64,000 bases of DNA from Peronospora farinosa (GCA_947646735.1 CANTFK010000938.1:62001-126000), one strand, 5' to 3'. Numbered from the stretch's first letter, positions 10,951-22,847 are shown. Notes: generated from the sequence alone by a model not told the origin. Program-made: numbers and translations.

Positions 10951-11428
10951 GCTGTTTGCGATCCGATTTCATTTATTCAGCATTTAATACAATTTCACTA
11001 TTTCGCTTCATTCTTCTGGTCGTCCTTGAAATTGTCTTCTTGTTTTTAAGCCTTTTCAGCCGCGATCCGGTCTTTCAGACCTTCGAGTGACACTCAGATT
11101 CACATATATCCTCGTTCCCCCAGCTATACAGCCATCTTGTACAGTCATTTCCACTCTCCGTAAGCGAAATAACCAATTCACAAATCTTCAGCTTTTTCCT
11201 CTTCATGAGACTGCATAACTTCGAAACGATTATGGCGAACTTGTTCGCGCTCAAATTCCTGCAACAATGCCCCACAATTCAGATCCGCCTCATTAATTCA
11301 CGATGGATCGGTATAACCCTTCCAGTAAACCTTAAATTGACGATGTACCCGACCAAAACGAGTTTTTTTCCGGATCGGATATCCTTAACATTCTTTACTT
11401 CTAACTCGTTATCTCCAAGTTGCCGCTC
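10951..11428. other. Family C 3' region without recognisable gene
   Basis: GATC-rich element DNA lies between the antisense frame and the end of the integrase frame. There are only short open frames on both strands and no LTR recognised. Confidence 0.4.
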
Positions 11429-12671
11429 CTAGCTATCCTCCGGCAAAAGTCCCTCGTCGAAATCAGAACGATCTTCTTCTTCCACCGTCCGAAACTGTTT
11501 CGGGCGGTCGGGAAATACTTTTACACATTTCAGCTTGGATATGTGCACGATCGGGAATAACCGATACGGCGTGCCAGCGATCTTCAGGAGAACAGCGTGA
11601 TCACCACACACTTCACTCACTCGAGAAGATCCATGCCATATATGCGCTGATTTCCAAGCATATCCTTCCTTCACTTGATCTAGGTATAAACAAACTTGGG
11701 TACCAGGCTTGATCTCGTGGGGTCGTAAGTCTTCATTATGCTGATCCACTCGAGTCTGATTAGCCATTTTAAGTCGTTCGTTGACTACATCTCGGGCTCG
11801 CTGGTAGTGTTGTTGTACATGATATCGCCATCTGCGAGGTTCTAGATCTCGTGGCTGAGTATTTCCCAGTGGCAACGTAGCTTCCAACGAGATCGAGGAT
11901 CCCATCCTTGGATCAAGTAAAAAGGCGTGTCCCCAAGAACTCGATCTTGGGCAGTATTTATCGCGAATGTCAACTGCTCAGCATATTCGTCCCAATCTTG
12001 TTGATCGACGTCCGAGACGTACAATTTTAACGCTCGGCTTTATGTCTGGACCATACCTTCAGCAGTCCCATTTGCTTGGGGACGATACGCCATAGTCGCT
12101 CTTTGCTTTTGCCTAATAAGTCGATTGAACGCACGAAATTTTTTTGACATAAAGCCAGGTTCTCATCATGCTGTATCGCTTCACTTGCACCGAATCGTCA
12201 AATGACGTCTCCTAGTAATTCTCCGCGATCGTCTGAGCCTTCTTAACTTGCTCGCTTTGTCAACCACGTAGCCCGAAAATAGATCGACCCAGACCAACAA
12301 TTTAGTGTTGCCTCTAAAATTTTGAGCAGCGATGGAATTTGGTCCATCGCATTAACCCGGAACGTATAAGTAGCCTGTAAATTCCCCGGCGACTCTTCGA
12401 CAATAACAGGACGTCCTTTTACAGTCTCACAGTCAGTGCACTCGCTCACATATCGCTGTACACTGCGATATAAGCCTCTACAATGAAAACGAGATCTGAT
12501 CCGTTGATACGTCCTGCCGATTCCCTGGTGACCTCCTTCCAAACTGGCATGGTAATGATGCAGAAAATCTTGCTGTAGCGTTTCTTGCACTACGAAACTA
12601 GCCATTCCATCACGATCTTCCGAGTTTCTCACAGCTCCCGGCAGGGAAGAAAAGTAGAAGATCACTTTCAT
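11429..12671 (-). pseudogene. Family C integrase (broken)
   Basis: Three minus-strand frames together make up an integrase. The first (12243-12671) carries the HHCC zinc-binding region: HHYHASLEGGHQGIG, then ECTDCETVKGRP. The catalytic core between 12024 and 12243 is degraded and I cannot place all three acidic residues. The frame at 11842-12024 holds the end of the core (AINTAQDRVLGDTPFYLI). The frame at 11429-11905 holds the C-terminal part (RPHEIKPGTQVCLY, then a GSSRVSEVCGDHAVLLKI segment in the GPY/F position). No chromodomain follows. The element cannot make active integrase from this copy. Confidence 0.8.
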
Positions 12672-12787
12672 CCACTTCGTAATTACTTGCGATCTCGGTG
12701 CATGACTTCGCTTCTTCCATACTGAAATTCGTTATATCACCAATCAGAAAATCTTTAGGTTGGCGATTCAACGTTCCTCATCTTGAG

Positions 12788-13414
12788 CTAGTCGTATACG
12801 GTCACTTCGAATTTGCCGCACAAATTACTCTTGCAAAATCTCGGGTGGTTGACGTCTTCTCCTAGTTGATCTGATAATCGCAGCAACTTATCCACCGATT
12901 TGGTCTGTTTCGACCTTAACAACTTATCCAGTCTATTAAGGGTAATAAGATCTTGGCAATCTTCTTCCGAAGTGATGATCACACTTTTCCTGCTGCAAAG
13001 CAGTACTCGCCAGTCGATCGGCACGTGGTTCCAGTCGCGCTTCATATGTAAGAAGTCATGGATCAGCCACGATCGAAGCTTCTCCATTGCCTTCTGTCGC
13101 AACAACTGCAGTCCAGGATCCTTGCAATCGATTTCACCCCGCATCTGTCGAATCACTAGGTTGGAGTCGCCACAAATGATATCTCGTCCCCTAGTCTGAT
13201 TCTCCAACAGATCAAAACCTAATAGTAAACCCCTATATTCAACTTCGTTCACTGTTAAGTCCTTTGCATATTCCGATGCAGCAGCCACAATAGTCCACTC
13301 AGGAAGTTTCCATATTATCGCACTGTATGATCCACCCTTTCGCTTGGTTCGTGCCGATCCATCGAAACTGACGACCAAGAGACTTTCATCTTCTTCCACC
13401 GTAGGCGGTGGCAT
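12788..13414 (-). pseudogene. Family C second, archaeal-type RNase H
   Basis: A 208-residue minus frame matches the extra RNase H found downstream of the normal one in dual-RNase H gypsy elements. Catalytic positions are visible: Asp in LLVVSFDGSA, Glu in TVNEVEYRGLLLGFDLL, Asp in ICGDSNLVIRQMRGE, and a His/Asp pair in HMKRDWNHVPID. The fold type differs from the resident gypsy RNase H just upstream, which uses a DAS-type motif. The C-terminal third (after about residue 125) diverges and may be frame-shifted, since the usual N-x2-AD-x-LA ending is altered. The domain lies between RT/RNase H and integrase, the expected place in this element type. It would degrade the RNA strand during reverse transcription. 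Confidence 0.75.
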
Positions 13415-14198
13415 ACTTAAAAGTCTGCCTTGGCTGTTTCCGTGGAGCGATCGCGATCAACACTTCATCAACTTCTTTACGGGGAGTTACACTTGCAGCC
13501 AGGGCACCGAATATCTCATCTTCGTCCTTTTCACATTTCGTGATCTCCAACGTCCAAGTCGATAATAATGCGAACCACCTACCTAGCCTGCCATTGAGAC
13601 CGGAGGATTGCACCAACCAGGCCATCGTTGAAAAACGCGTAAAAATTTTAATCTCTCGCAAGACTAGCCTGCAATAACATATATCTAAAATCCGAAGTAA
13701 AGCTAGTATCTCCTTCTCGACCATTTCGTAATTGATCTCATTTGGCTTCAGCGTTCGGCTTGTAAACGTAACTGGCCAATATGTGCCATCATTCTCCTGC
13801 AACAAAGCTGCTGAAACTGCCCATTTACTCTCGTATACAACAATTATTGGAGGTCGATCTGAATCGAAATGTCTGAGGATCGGGGTATTAGCGATCTTGG
13901 CTTTCAACATGGTAAATGCGATCATTGCTTTTTCCCATCGGGTCCGACCTTCTGGATCTGGATCGCCCCCAATATCGGGATTTAGATCTGAATCGCACCT
14001 GGTTGCGATATTCGAATCCAATGCATTTATCTTATCAGAACAGCGGATTTCGTGGAAATATGCTTCCCGTGATTCATGTAGCACTGACGCATGAATCGCA
14101 AAGTCTTCGACAAATCGACTATAGTAATTCAAACTTCCCAAAAACAATTGCATCGATCGCAACGTTCTTGGGAGCGGAATATTCACCAGCGATCCCAA
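13386..14198 (-). pseudogene. Family C RT connection and resident RNase H, degenerate
   Basis: The frame starts in the RT thumb/connection region (MQLFLGSLNYYSRFVEDFA, then WEKAMIAFTMLKAKI). It continues into the resident gypsy RNase H (IIVVYESKWAVSAALLQE, FTSRTLKPNEINYEMVEKE, then LGRWFALLSTWTLEI). The first catalytic Asp of the family (YTDAS or VCDAS) is replaced by Glu in VVYES. That fits the loss of activity expected when a second RNase H takes over. It overlaps the next frame by 29 bp in a different phase. Confidence 0.8.
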
Positions 14199-14299
14199 AT
14201 CCTTTGGATAAGCTTCAATTTCTGCAAGTAAGACTTGATGACCCAGAAAATCTACCTTACGTCGTCCCCAAAAACTTTAGCGAGACTGATCGACAACTT

Positions 14300-15260
14300 C
14301 AATTCACTGCATACTTCTAGCAATCGCTTTACCTTATCATATTATATGGCCCACGATGTTGCTGGAATCAGTATGTCATCAATATATGACCTTCGGCCGA
14401 GCACAGATGGCTTCTGGCTAGTATTTGGTTCGCCTTCAGTGAATACATCAATCAGCTTTGGCGCCCCGTTACCATATCGGTGGAGTCGAATGATCCTGTA
14501 GCAATTGCACTTGGATCCGTACCGATCTTAAGGTATCCATACAGTGCATTATCAATTAGACGTTGGTAAATCTGCGGAGCGTTTTTTAGCCCAAACGGCA
14601 TTCGTAACCTCTCTAACAAGCCTGACGGCGTGATAAAAGCAGAAATCATCCTTGCTCGCTCGGTCATTTCCACGACCCAAAATCCACTGACCATATCCAA
14701 CGAACAATACCACGTAGCTTCATCCATATCTTGCAATAATTCGCTAATTAGCGGCATAGGATACACCATCAATCTCGTGAGTTGATTCACCCGCCGATAG
14801 TCAATACATAACCGGATGTCGACACCATTCTTTTTTATAATTACCACAATCGGCGAAGCCCATGGTGATGTCGACGGCTGGATAATCCGGGCTGATAGTA
14901 ATCCTTTGATTAGGTCAGCTAACTTCTCGCGAAATTTGGGAGCGACCGGTCGTACTCGTTGTGCGATCGGGTGTGCCCCACCAACATCGATATCACATAC
15001 TGCTCCTCGAGCTGCAGGAGGAAGCGCATTTCCTTTGCCAATGAGTAAGTGCCGGTTCGCCCAAATCAATTGCCGTAGACCTTCTTGGTCCTTGGTTAAA
15101 GGAACTCCCGGATCGCCCACTTGAATATCATCAATCGTAACTTCTTCGGTGAATGACACAATCTCAGGCAAAACAGCCATATGCTGATCCACGTCTTCGG
15201 CATACAATTCACCACTCTCGTAATAATACATCAAGTCTTCAGGCTTCATCTTTACACTTC
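14300..15260 (-). pseudogene. Family C reverse transcriptase (3' part of the split frame)
   Basis: The frame at 14452-15249 carries RT motifs: SARIIQPSTSPWASPIVVI, RLCIDYRRVNQLT, WYCSLDMVSGFWVVEM (first catalytic Asp), and FGLKNAPQIYQRLIDNAL. After a frame change the catalytic YIDD lies at about 14380 (YIDDILIPA). The upstream end continues exactly into the family A insertion point. The codons before and after the inserted element join in frame with the segment ending at 23326. This is therefore a pol gene cut by a later transposon, in addition to its own point damage. Confidence 0.85.
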
Positions 15261-15265
15261 CTCCG
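15261..15265. repeat. Target-site duplication CTCCG, left copy of the pair 15261-15265 / 23321-23325
   Basis: CTCCG flanks both ends of the family A element exactly. Five-base duplications are standard for Ty3/gypsy integration. Its presence proves that this element moved here as a unit. Confidence 0.95.
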
Positions 15266-15724
15266 TGTATTGGGGCACCCTCTGACTATACTGATTACAG
15301 TATAGTCTACTTTCACTGATTACAGTGAAAGCAGGTGCCTCAAAACCTCACGTACACGTGAGCAGAGGAAGCTTATCAACTAAACAAACGCTTAGTTGAG
15401 AGGGAAAAGAGAACTGTATTTAATATAGTTAGCTATCTTAATACAACTAATCTGTTATAACCTATGTCAACTATATTAAACTACAACTATGTATGTTGAC
15501 AACTTTCCCTCCACTCATTGCGCGCGTCCATCGGTCATTGGTCAGCGCGTTGGTTGATATGATGGCCCATATCAACCAATGAGAGGGCATCTCCAACTTC
15601 AAGGAGATCTAGGAACAATATAATAAGAAAAGGTAATATTGTCAAAATATTATTAGTTATAATAGTATTTTTATTGACACTTCATATAAGTGTCAATATT
15701 ATGTAACGGGCTCACCCCGTTACA
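15266..15724 (-). repeat. Family A 3' LTR
   Basis: On the plus strand it runs from TGTATTGGGGCACCC to CCCCGTTACA. It contains two short palindromes near the left end (ACTATACTGATTACAGTATAGT region, and TTTCACTG with CAGTGAAA), plus a TGACACTT hairpin near the right end (about 15674-15697). It is nearly identical to 22862-23320. Confidence 0.95.
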
Positions 15725-15742
15725 TCAACCCCCCCCTCAACC
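15725..15742 (-). other. Family A polypurine tract
   Basis: On the minus strand the sequence immediately upstream of the 3' LTR reads GGTTGAGGGGGGGGTTGA. This is the expected priming site for plus-strand DNA synthesis. Confidence 0.85.
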
Positions 15743-15826
15743 AACAGTCATGTTTAGTGATTATGGGAAATGAGCACTTGTTGGGTTCTCTTTTGCTCCA
15801 ACAATTTTCACGCTATGACAAAGTGA

Positions 15827-17435
15827 ATGCGCGTCGCTGCCACGGCAGCCAAGAACTCGGCTGCACGCCTGTGTGCAGCCGCTACTGAGGCTTCACAGCC
15901 TCAGCCAGCAGACACTAATGTGTCTGCTGGAAGTCTACGTCAGCCTGCAACGCCTGTTGCAAGCTCACGTAGCGCTTCGCTGCGTGAAGATGTTGACCCA
16001 GAGTTAGTCGTTGACTACTCTGATGAGTGCGGATGACGCATCCGACACAAAGCCGCCTGTGTCACTCCCGGGCTCTCCCCGGGGTGATACCTCGTCGTCG
16101 AATGTTACGAAGAGGGATCGTGATACATTGGGTGATTCAATGTACCGTGAAATGTTCGGGTCGTCTGATGAATTAGACGACTAGCCAAACGAGTCGAAGG
16201 ATAGTGACTCGGGTGGGGACCGTAAGGGTGATCTCAGTACTTCTACTGACATCAATGCTTATAGTGTCGGTACTTCTGTTGACACTAATGCTCGTGGTGT
16301 CGGTACTTCTGTTGACACCACGCAGGAGGCTTTAGACCGCAACGTATTGCGTCTTGCTCCTGATCGCAAGCCATGGATGCTATCCAAGCATCTGCTTGAT
16401 CGTTGGTCTGGAAAGACCAACGAACGGTTCCCCATACCGTTGTTTGATGCGTCAAAGCTTCACGGCCTTGACGCCAGTGCGAAGAACTTTCGCACTGAGA
16501 ACGATAATTACATCGATGTGTTCCTTAAAGCTTGATGGTATGGCCCATACAAGAAGCGTAAGGCTGACGCGTTCCTCCAATTTTGGAATGCGTTTATCAT
16601 CAACGTTTTAAACGTTGGGAAAGAGGCTTGGTTTCAAAGGTCTTATGCTAGCCGCAATAAGTTTGAGAAACGAAGTACTTCCGGTGCATGCTATCGTTTG
16701 CACCGGTTATCTAGAGAGGCAGGCCTGTTATGCCTCTCTTGGGGCGACCCATGCCCGGGGTGCCTGAGCACCTCGTCAAGAGCGCCTAAGGAGGCGTACC
16801 TCCTTACTGAGCCCTGGTGGAGGGCTCGCATCTCTTCTGAGATGCGTGAAGGGATTGCTACTTTGCAATCCCTTTACGAACGCGCTGGGCGCTCGTTTTC
16901 CGATGGTCCTTCACCATCGGGTGCCCCTTGTCGTACTGTTCGACAAGGCCGGGAACGTCGGCCATCAGTTGGGCCCGAGGTTCCCAGCTATCCGCCGAAG
17001 GCGGATAGCCACGCCACCGGACGAGATAACTCGTCCGACGTCCCTTCACCTCGCGGTGCTTTAGTAAGCGTTCCACGAGGAAGCGCTTCCCACCATGGGA
17101 GTCCACCAGCGGATGCGGTGGTGGAGGAAAAACCCTGTCCGATTCTTTCATCGGACTTGGCTGCTGAGTTAGACGGGTTTGCCCGTGTAACTCGTGAGCT
17201 CTGTTGTGATGTTGATCACGAACGGGATAAGCGTCGCCGCTTAGAGGACATCGTGCGACAGCTTGGGTTTGACCATGAGAAGTCTCGGGCAGACAATGCT
17301 GTCGCACTGTGAAAGATTGAACGGCGACTTCATTCTCTAAGTAACGAGCTGGCGACAGCTCGTCAGGAGATCGTCCAATATCATGGGAAGATCTCATCTC
17401 GACACGACCAGATATCGACTACAACAAGAATCTGA
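15827..17435 (+). pseudogene. Antisense ORF of family A
   Basis: A plus-strand frame faces the gag-pol genes and fills the space between the 3' LTR and integrase. The first part (15827-16036) is Ala/Ser/Gln-rich and overlaps an ATG at 16023 in another phase. From 16023 one frame runs to TGA 17433 through three stops (TAG about 16182, TGA 16533, TGA 17310). In order it holds a Ser/Asp-rich acidic part, a conserved-looking middle domain (KPWMLSKHLLDRWSGK, then YIDVFLKA and FLQFWNAFIINVLNVGKEAW), a Pro/Ser/Arg-rich linker, and a charged coiled-coil-like end (RDKRRRLEDIVRQLGFDHEK, then LHSLSNELATARQEI). The last 190 codons overlap the chromodomain and integrase frames on the other strand. The N-terminal part also survives in the fragment at 46990-47159. 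Function unknown. Confidence 0.6.
16858..17397 (-). CDS. Family A chromodomain (C-terminal part of pol)
   Basis: A minus frame begins four bases inside the end of the integrase frame, in a different phase. After an unconserved 90-residue linker it contains PPPPHPLVDSHGGKRFLVE, then the chromodomain core (RRTSYLVRWRGYPPSADSWE, then LVEQYDKGHP). The aromatic and WE positions that hold a methyl-lysine peptide are present (YLVRW, DSWE). In chromoviruses this domain directs the integrase complex to marked chromatin. The phase change relative to integrase is either a frameshift mutation or a programmed shift. The same DNA is open on the plus strand as part of the antisense frame. Confidence 0.8.
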   Translation of the reverse strand: MRSSHDIGRSPDELSPARYLENEVAVQSFTVRQHCLPETSHGQTQAVARCPLSGDAYPVRDQHHNRAHELHGQTRLTQQPSPMKESDRVFPPPPHPLVDSHGGKRFLVERLLKHREVKGRRTSYLVRWRGYPPSADSWEPRAQLMADVPGLVEQYDKGHPMVKDHRKTSAQRVRKGIAK

Positions 17436-20400
17436 AAGGGATTCTAGAGAGTAATGGCTATCTTTGTCGTTCGAAGAAGCCGCGTATTGAACGTACGGAC
17501 GAAGACGTCCCACGTAAAACGTAGGATGCGTACGCATCCTGCGTGGCAACTCGATCGTGTATGCGTTGCCTAGGCGGCGCAATACACGAAACGGTCCGAT
17601 GTACTTGGGCAACAATTTATTGCTGCCCACGTTAGTCACTACATGTTTAGGTAGGTTTACTGTTGACAGTAAAACTAAATTAACTTTAATAAATGTTTGA
17701 GCATTTGCCCTTCCATTATTGTCTGCGTTTCGCTTTTTCTTATCCACCGCTTCTGCGATGGAGTCTTGCACGAAACGGACTACCGCTTCACGAGTCAGCA
17801 GGAAATCCTCAGCTGACTCGTTGCTTTTGGCTGCAGTGCATTGTGAATGCACTGCAGAGATATCGGCTACTAATTCAGTGAGAACATTACTGTTCTCACT
17901 TGTGATACCTCGGACGATGCTGATATCTTCAGCATCGTTGTCAGTAAGAGCGTCATCGCTCTTACTTTCTTCCTCTTCACCGAAGTCGAATGGTACGACT
18001 TCGGTTACTTTCGCGTCGACCATAACGTCGTCGCGTGATGAGCAAGAGCCGGATTGGTTCTCGCTCGAGCGAGTCCCTCCCCCTCTTAAATTAATGTCAT
18101 CCTCTACTAAGGTGGGGACACGTGGATGGCGAAGGCCATTCACGTAAAACGGTGTATGCGTCGTGGACGCATGCACTGAGTTGTTGATGGTGAATTCGAC
18201 CATCAACAAGAACTCACTCCAACTCGTAAACGAGTGGACGTACCCTCGAAGAATCTCTTCGAGGACGCGATTGGCGTGTTCAGTCTGACCATCGGTTTCT
18301 GGATGGTCAGAAGTAGACATTGTGAGCCGTGTTTTAAGTGTTTGGAACACGGAACGCCAAAACTCAGCCGTGAACCGGGGGTCCCTATCGGACACAAGTT
18401 CACGGGGTAGACCATGCAATCGAAAGATTGTATCGATAAACACTCGAGCACAGCCCTCTGCTGTGATCGACTTAGGTACAGCAACAAGATGTACCATCTT
18501 GCTGAACCTGTCTACAAACACGAGAATACCATTATTCCCGTGAGCGTCTTTGGGAAACCCAAAGACGAAGTCCATTGATACGGACTCCCAGCACTCTGCC
18601 GGAACAGGTAGAGGCTGCAATGGTGCACGGAGTGAAAGACTAGGCTTCACTCGTTGACACACCTCGCAAGCACGCACGTACTTGCGCACAAGCTTATACT
18701 GGCGTGGCCAGTAAAAGTCGCGACTGACCGTGAGGTAAGTCTTCTAACGCCCTCGATGCCTACTTATTGGTGCATCGTGACATTCAAACATGATCCGTAA
18801 CCTGAGATCACGTTGTGGCGGTACAAAGACACGAGGCGTGTCGTTGTTGACGGCTGTGTAGTACAGTAAGCCGTCCCGCTGGGTATATCGATCTAGAGAA
18901 GATCGATACATGGCAGGCAAGCGCTTCTTAGCTTGCGTGGATGGGTCCTTGAGATACTCCATCAGGCGTACAAGATCATTATCTTGTGCGCACGCCCTTC
19001 TAATGTCGTCGAGTAAGCTCGAAGACAAGACGCTGGTACTCAGCGTGGCGACAGTGGTGTTCACATCACTGTCGGATTGCACAGTCGGCTCTAGGTCAGG
19101 CCGACGTGAGAAAGCATCGGCGACGACGTTAAGTCGTCCCGGCTTATACTCCACGGAGAAGTTGTACTCCGCGAAGAACGACAACCATCTCGCCATTCGT
19201 TGCGAGAGGTGTGGACTATTTACAGCCGTGCGTAGTAACGCATGGTCTGTATATACAATGAACGGTCTATCTTCTAAGAGATAGACGCGAAACTTAGCCA
19301 GTGCATACATCATGGCAAGGAGTTCCTTGTCATGCACCGGATAATTGCGCTCAGCCGGTTGCAGCTGACGCGATTGATAACAGACGACACGCTCGGCGCC
19401 GTCTGTATCATATTGCATCAGTGCGCAGCCGATTGCAAAATCACTGGCGTCACAGACCACATGAAATGGTCTGTCTTGATCTGCAATCGCCAGTATTGGC
19501 GATTGCATCAAGCTTTGCTTGATACGTTCAAAGGAACGCTGACAGTCAGCGTTCCAGTTCCACTTTACATTTTTCTTGAGTAAACAAGAAAAATGTACTG
19601 TCATTTTGGCGTAATTGCGCGAGTACTTGTGCAAGTACGCCGCTAGCCCAAGGAACTTCCTTAGTCCCTTGACATCGACTGGCACTGGCCAGTCGGTGAT
19701 CGCCTTGATCTTTTCTGGATCAGGGCGTACGCCGTTCTTTCCGACGATGCACCCAAGAAGTGGTATTTCGCTAGCTCCGAATATACACTTCTTGAGGTTG
19801 GCGTACAACTTATGCTCGCGCATAAGAGTAAGAACCTTACGGACGTGGAAGTCATCATCGAAGTAACTCGGTGTGAATTCGCGCACCGGTCTCAATAGAT
19901 GTGAAACACATCTATTGAATGTGGCTGGTGCATTACTAAGCCCTTGCGGCATCACCAACCATTCCCAGAGCATACCACTGGGAGTGCTCACTGCTGTGTA
20001 CGGGATGTCCCGTTCACGCATTAGGATCTGATAGAAACCATCCATCAGATCCACGGACGAAAAGATGGTACTCTTAGACATACCATCTATGATTACGTCC
20101 TTTCTCGGTATCGGCATTTGCGCCGGTATCGTTGCAGCGTTCAACTTATTGAACGCGTGTACTATCCGCCACCCTCCTGTGGCCTTGCGCACACAGAAGG
20201 TCGGAGAGCTGTGAGGTGAAGTTGTCTCCCTCACACGGCCCGCTGCTAGGCGATCGGCAAAGAACTTGTCGATCGCCTCGACCTGTTCCCGAGGCAGTGG
20301 CCACTGCTTCATGACACAATATTTTGTTCCAGGAACAAGGTCGATCTCGTGTCGAGTACCTTTATCCTTAGGTAACTCGCACGGAACGGATTCAGGAAAT

Positions 20401-21503
20401 ACATCCTTGAATTCGACCAAATCCTTGTACAAAGGATTTGACTTCAGCGACTCCCAGGATTGCGATGTATATCGCTCAATCCGAGTCTTCTCATCAAGGA
20501 CACTCTCGTCCATTGATGAGCTGCTGAGAACCCGTTCGTTCTCGGCAAAAACTGTTGCTGACCGAATGTCAGTCATGTACTCGTCCTCTGCGACGAGCAC
20601 ACAGATCTGCTTGACTTTGCCACTACGCAGATCACGCAAGAACCTTTTAGGTTCTAGCGTAGGCAACTGAGTTATCTCCGAAGTTAACATTGGAGGCGCG
20701 ATCAGATCAAGCGTATAAGCGCCCACGTTTGATCCGTCATTAACCAAGACGTTTAACGTCTCGGTTACTTCCTGGGGACTTATTCCCTCAGGGCACTGGG
20801 GACTCATTCCCTCAGTGATCATTTCCTGGGGACTTATTCCCGCAGGCTCGATGGAACCTGTTCCATCGACTTCCTCTAGCTGTGGTGGCGCAACCACAGC
20901 GAGATCCTCTACAATCAACTCTCCAGTTGATCTAGGATTACCGTGTTGCCGCTTCTGGGCAACCGGTTTACTCTTCGGTGAATGCTGCCCTCTAGGCGAG
21001 CATTCATGTCCCGGTCCACTCGACTTATTCGAGTGGTGGACCTTCGGCGCTGCCTGTGCTTGTGCACAGCCGCCGGCAGCTTGCTCCACAGCGTGACTGT
21101 CTGTCACGCTGAGTTCTTGTGCAGTCGTACTAACGAGCGAACCACAAGTGAGGCCATCACACTCACTCGTAATACATTCACACGCTTTTGAACGCTCCAA
21201 GACGTTCATCAGATGGCCATATGATGAACAAGCGGCAGGCATCTTCACGGTTCGATGCTGCCAGCTGACCCATGGCTCGTACCTTCTGAGCCATGGTAAT
21301 CCTAGGATGACATCAAATTTGTCATCCAGATCAAGTACGATGAAATCATCATCGTACTTTTTGCCTTCAAGCGTGTAGTGAATTCCCACTACACGTTTCT
21401 TTACTGTTACGGATGCGCCAGTTGCAAGGCGCACCGTCATCCTCGTTGGAGGGGTCTCGCGCTCAACATATTTGAGCCTACGATCATCTAGCGATTGGCC
21501 CAC
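17394..21503 (-). pseudogene. Family A pol: protease remnant, RT, RNase H, integrase
   Basis: One frame runs from 21503 to 17394 with a single TAG at 18744-18746. In order: the C-terminal half of the protease (FIVLDLDDKFDVILGLPWL), RT (SSPTFCVRKATGGWRIVHAF, IFSSVDLMDGFYQI, MPQGLSNAPATFNR, YFDD), RNase H (VVCDASDFAIGCALMQ, HDKELLAM, YTDHALL), a zinc-binding region, and integrase with all three acidic residues (SMDFVFG, LVSDRDPRF, DGQTEHANRVLEE). The protease D-S/T-G site, expected upstream of 21503, is not found in any frame up to the end of gag. After YFDD the chain jumps to DFHVRKVLTLM, about 20 residues shorter than family D. The TAG follows HRGR, where relatives have Glu. Confidence 0.9.
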
Positions 21504-21676
21504 ACATGTTCTTTGTCACTTCGATCTTCAATGTGATGAGGGATACCTCATCACTGGGAGCGGCAACACACAGTGACTGTGTGTTGGGAGCAACCTTCGT
21601 CAAGAGTCCCGCGAACTCTCTTGACATTGCTGGATCAGTAGGGCGCTCCGCCCCTACTGACCCCGACCGTTTTTTT

Positions 21677-22847
21677 ATGGTCCACCACGTTGTTGCGATT
21701 TCGCAGCAACGTGGGACCCACGTCTCTGGCCCTTCTTGGCAGACGGTCGATCGTCACTCCCAGTGTTACGAGACACTGGGCGTGGGGCACTACACTCATA
21801 AGCGTAGTGGCCCAACTTCTAACAGCTATTGCATTTTTGCAATCGCTTGTACCCTGGAGAGCGAGGTGGCTCGCTCTCTACATAGGAGAGGTCCATTGGT
21901 TCTGGACCTCCGCCCTCCTGTCGTCTCGGTGGACGATAGGACCCCGAGTGGACGTGAGTCTGTTGCAGGCTAAAGTCCTCCTGTTCCGCTGCAGAGATCG
22001 CTTGATCCAGCGATTCTAGCTCCAAGCGGAACAGGTGGGTCTTGACAGGACCATCTGTCAGACCCTTGATGAATACAGTAACCTGCGTGTGTTCATCGAT
22101 TGGGTTCAGTACGATACACCTAACGAGGTATCGTACGTGTTGGGCGTAAGCGTGTATATCACGCCTACCCTGTTTCAAATCCAGGAGCTCAGCCCGAGCC
22201 CTGAATTTGGCGCGAGGCGGTTCAAACGTGTGTTTGAGCCGCGCCTTGAAGACGTCATACGTTGGGAAAACGTATGGGTCGTGCAGTTTGAGCCCTAAGG
22301 CCCAAGCTTTGGCACGTCCTGCCAAGTTCGACATGGCGAACTTGACCTTCATCGCATCGTCATCGATGCGACGAGCCTCAATGGCATCGTCGAGCTCGAC
22401 GAACCATCTCAACAAGGAGTCACTTTCGACTGCCTTGTACTTGGAAACATCAATTTTCAAGGACTCGGGTCGACGTGTATACGTCGACCCGGCAGCAACA
22501 GCACTAGCCTGCTGTTGTCTCAACAGTTCAGACTGTTGAGCACCCTGCTGCATCGACAAGTCAGCTTGTTGAGCGCCTTGTTCTCTCAACAGTTCAACCT
22601 GTTGAGAACCTTGCTCCTCTAGCTAGGTGAGTTTCTTTACAACTTCGTCAAGTTCATGTTGTATGAACTTGGCGATGGTTGCATGTTGGTCGTCTCCGCT
22701 AAGAGAGAGCAACATGGCACCAACGGCAGGGTTGCCGATGGTTTTAGCCATACGCTGAACCGCATTCCATTCGAAGTCACTCAAATGGCGGAAATCATCA
22801 CCCGCCGATTCCATAGCGGATGGTGCGGTGGTCGCTGAACGGACCAC
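21677..22847 (-). pseudogene. Family A gag with zinc knuckle, two in-frame TAG codons
   Basis: The frame starts at 22847 (MVRSATTAPSAME), is interrupted by TAG at 22623-22625, continues through a Gln-rich repeat (units of LLREQGAQQ type) and the retrotransposon gag core (SDSLLRWFVELDDAIEAR, LAGRAKAWALGLKL, and the RRDIHAYAQHVRYLV segment). It meets a second TAG at 21819-21821, which falls inside the CCHC zinc knuckle (CNSC, stop, KLGHYAYEC). It then runs on to a stop near 21676. Both TAGs are single-base changes from Gln or Lys codons. Gag forms the particle and binds RNA. This copy would make only truncated gag unless the TAGs are read through. Confidence 0.85.
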
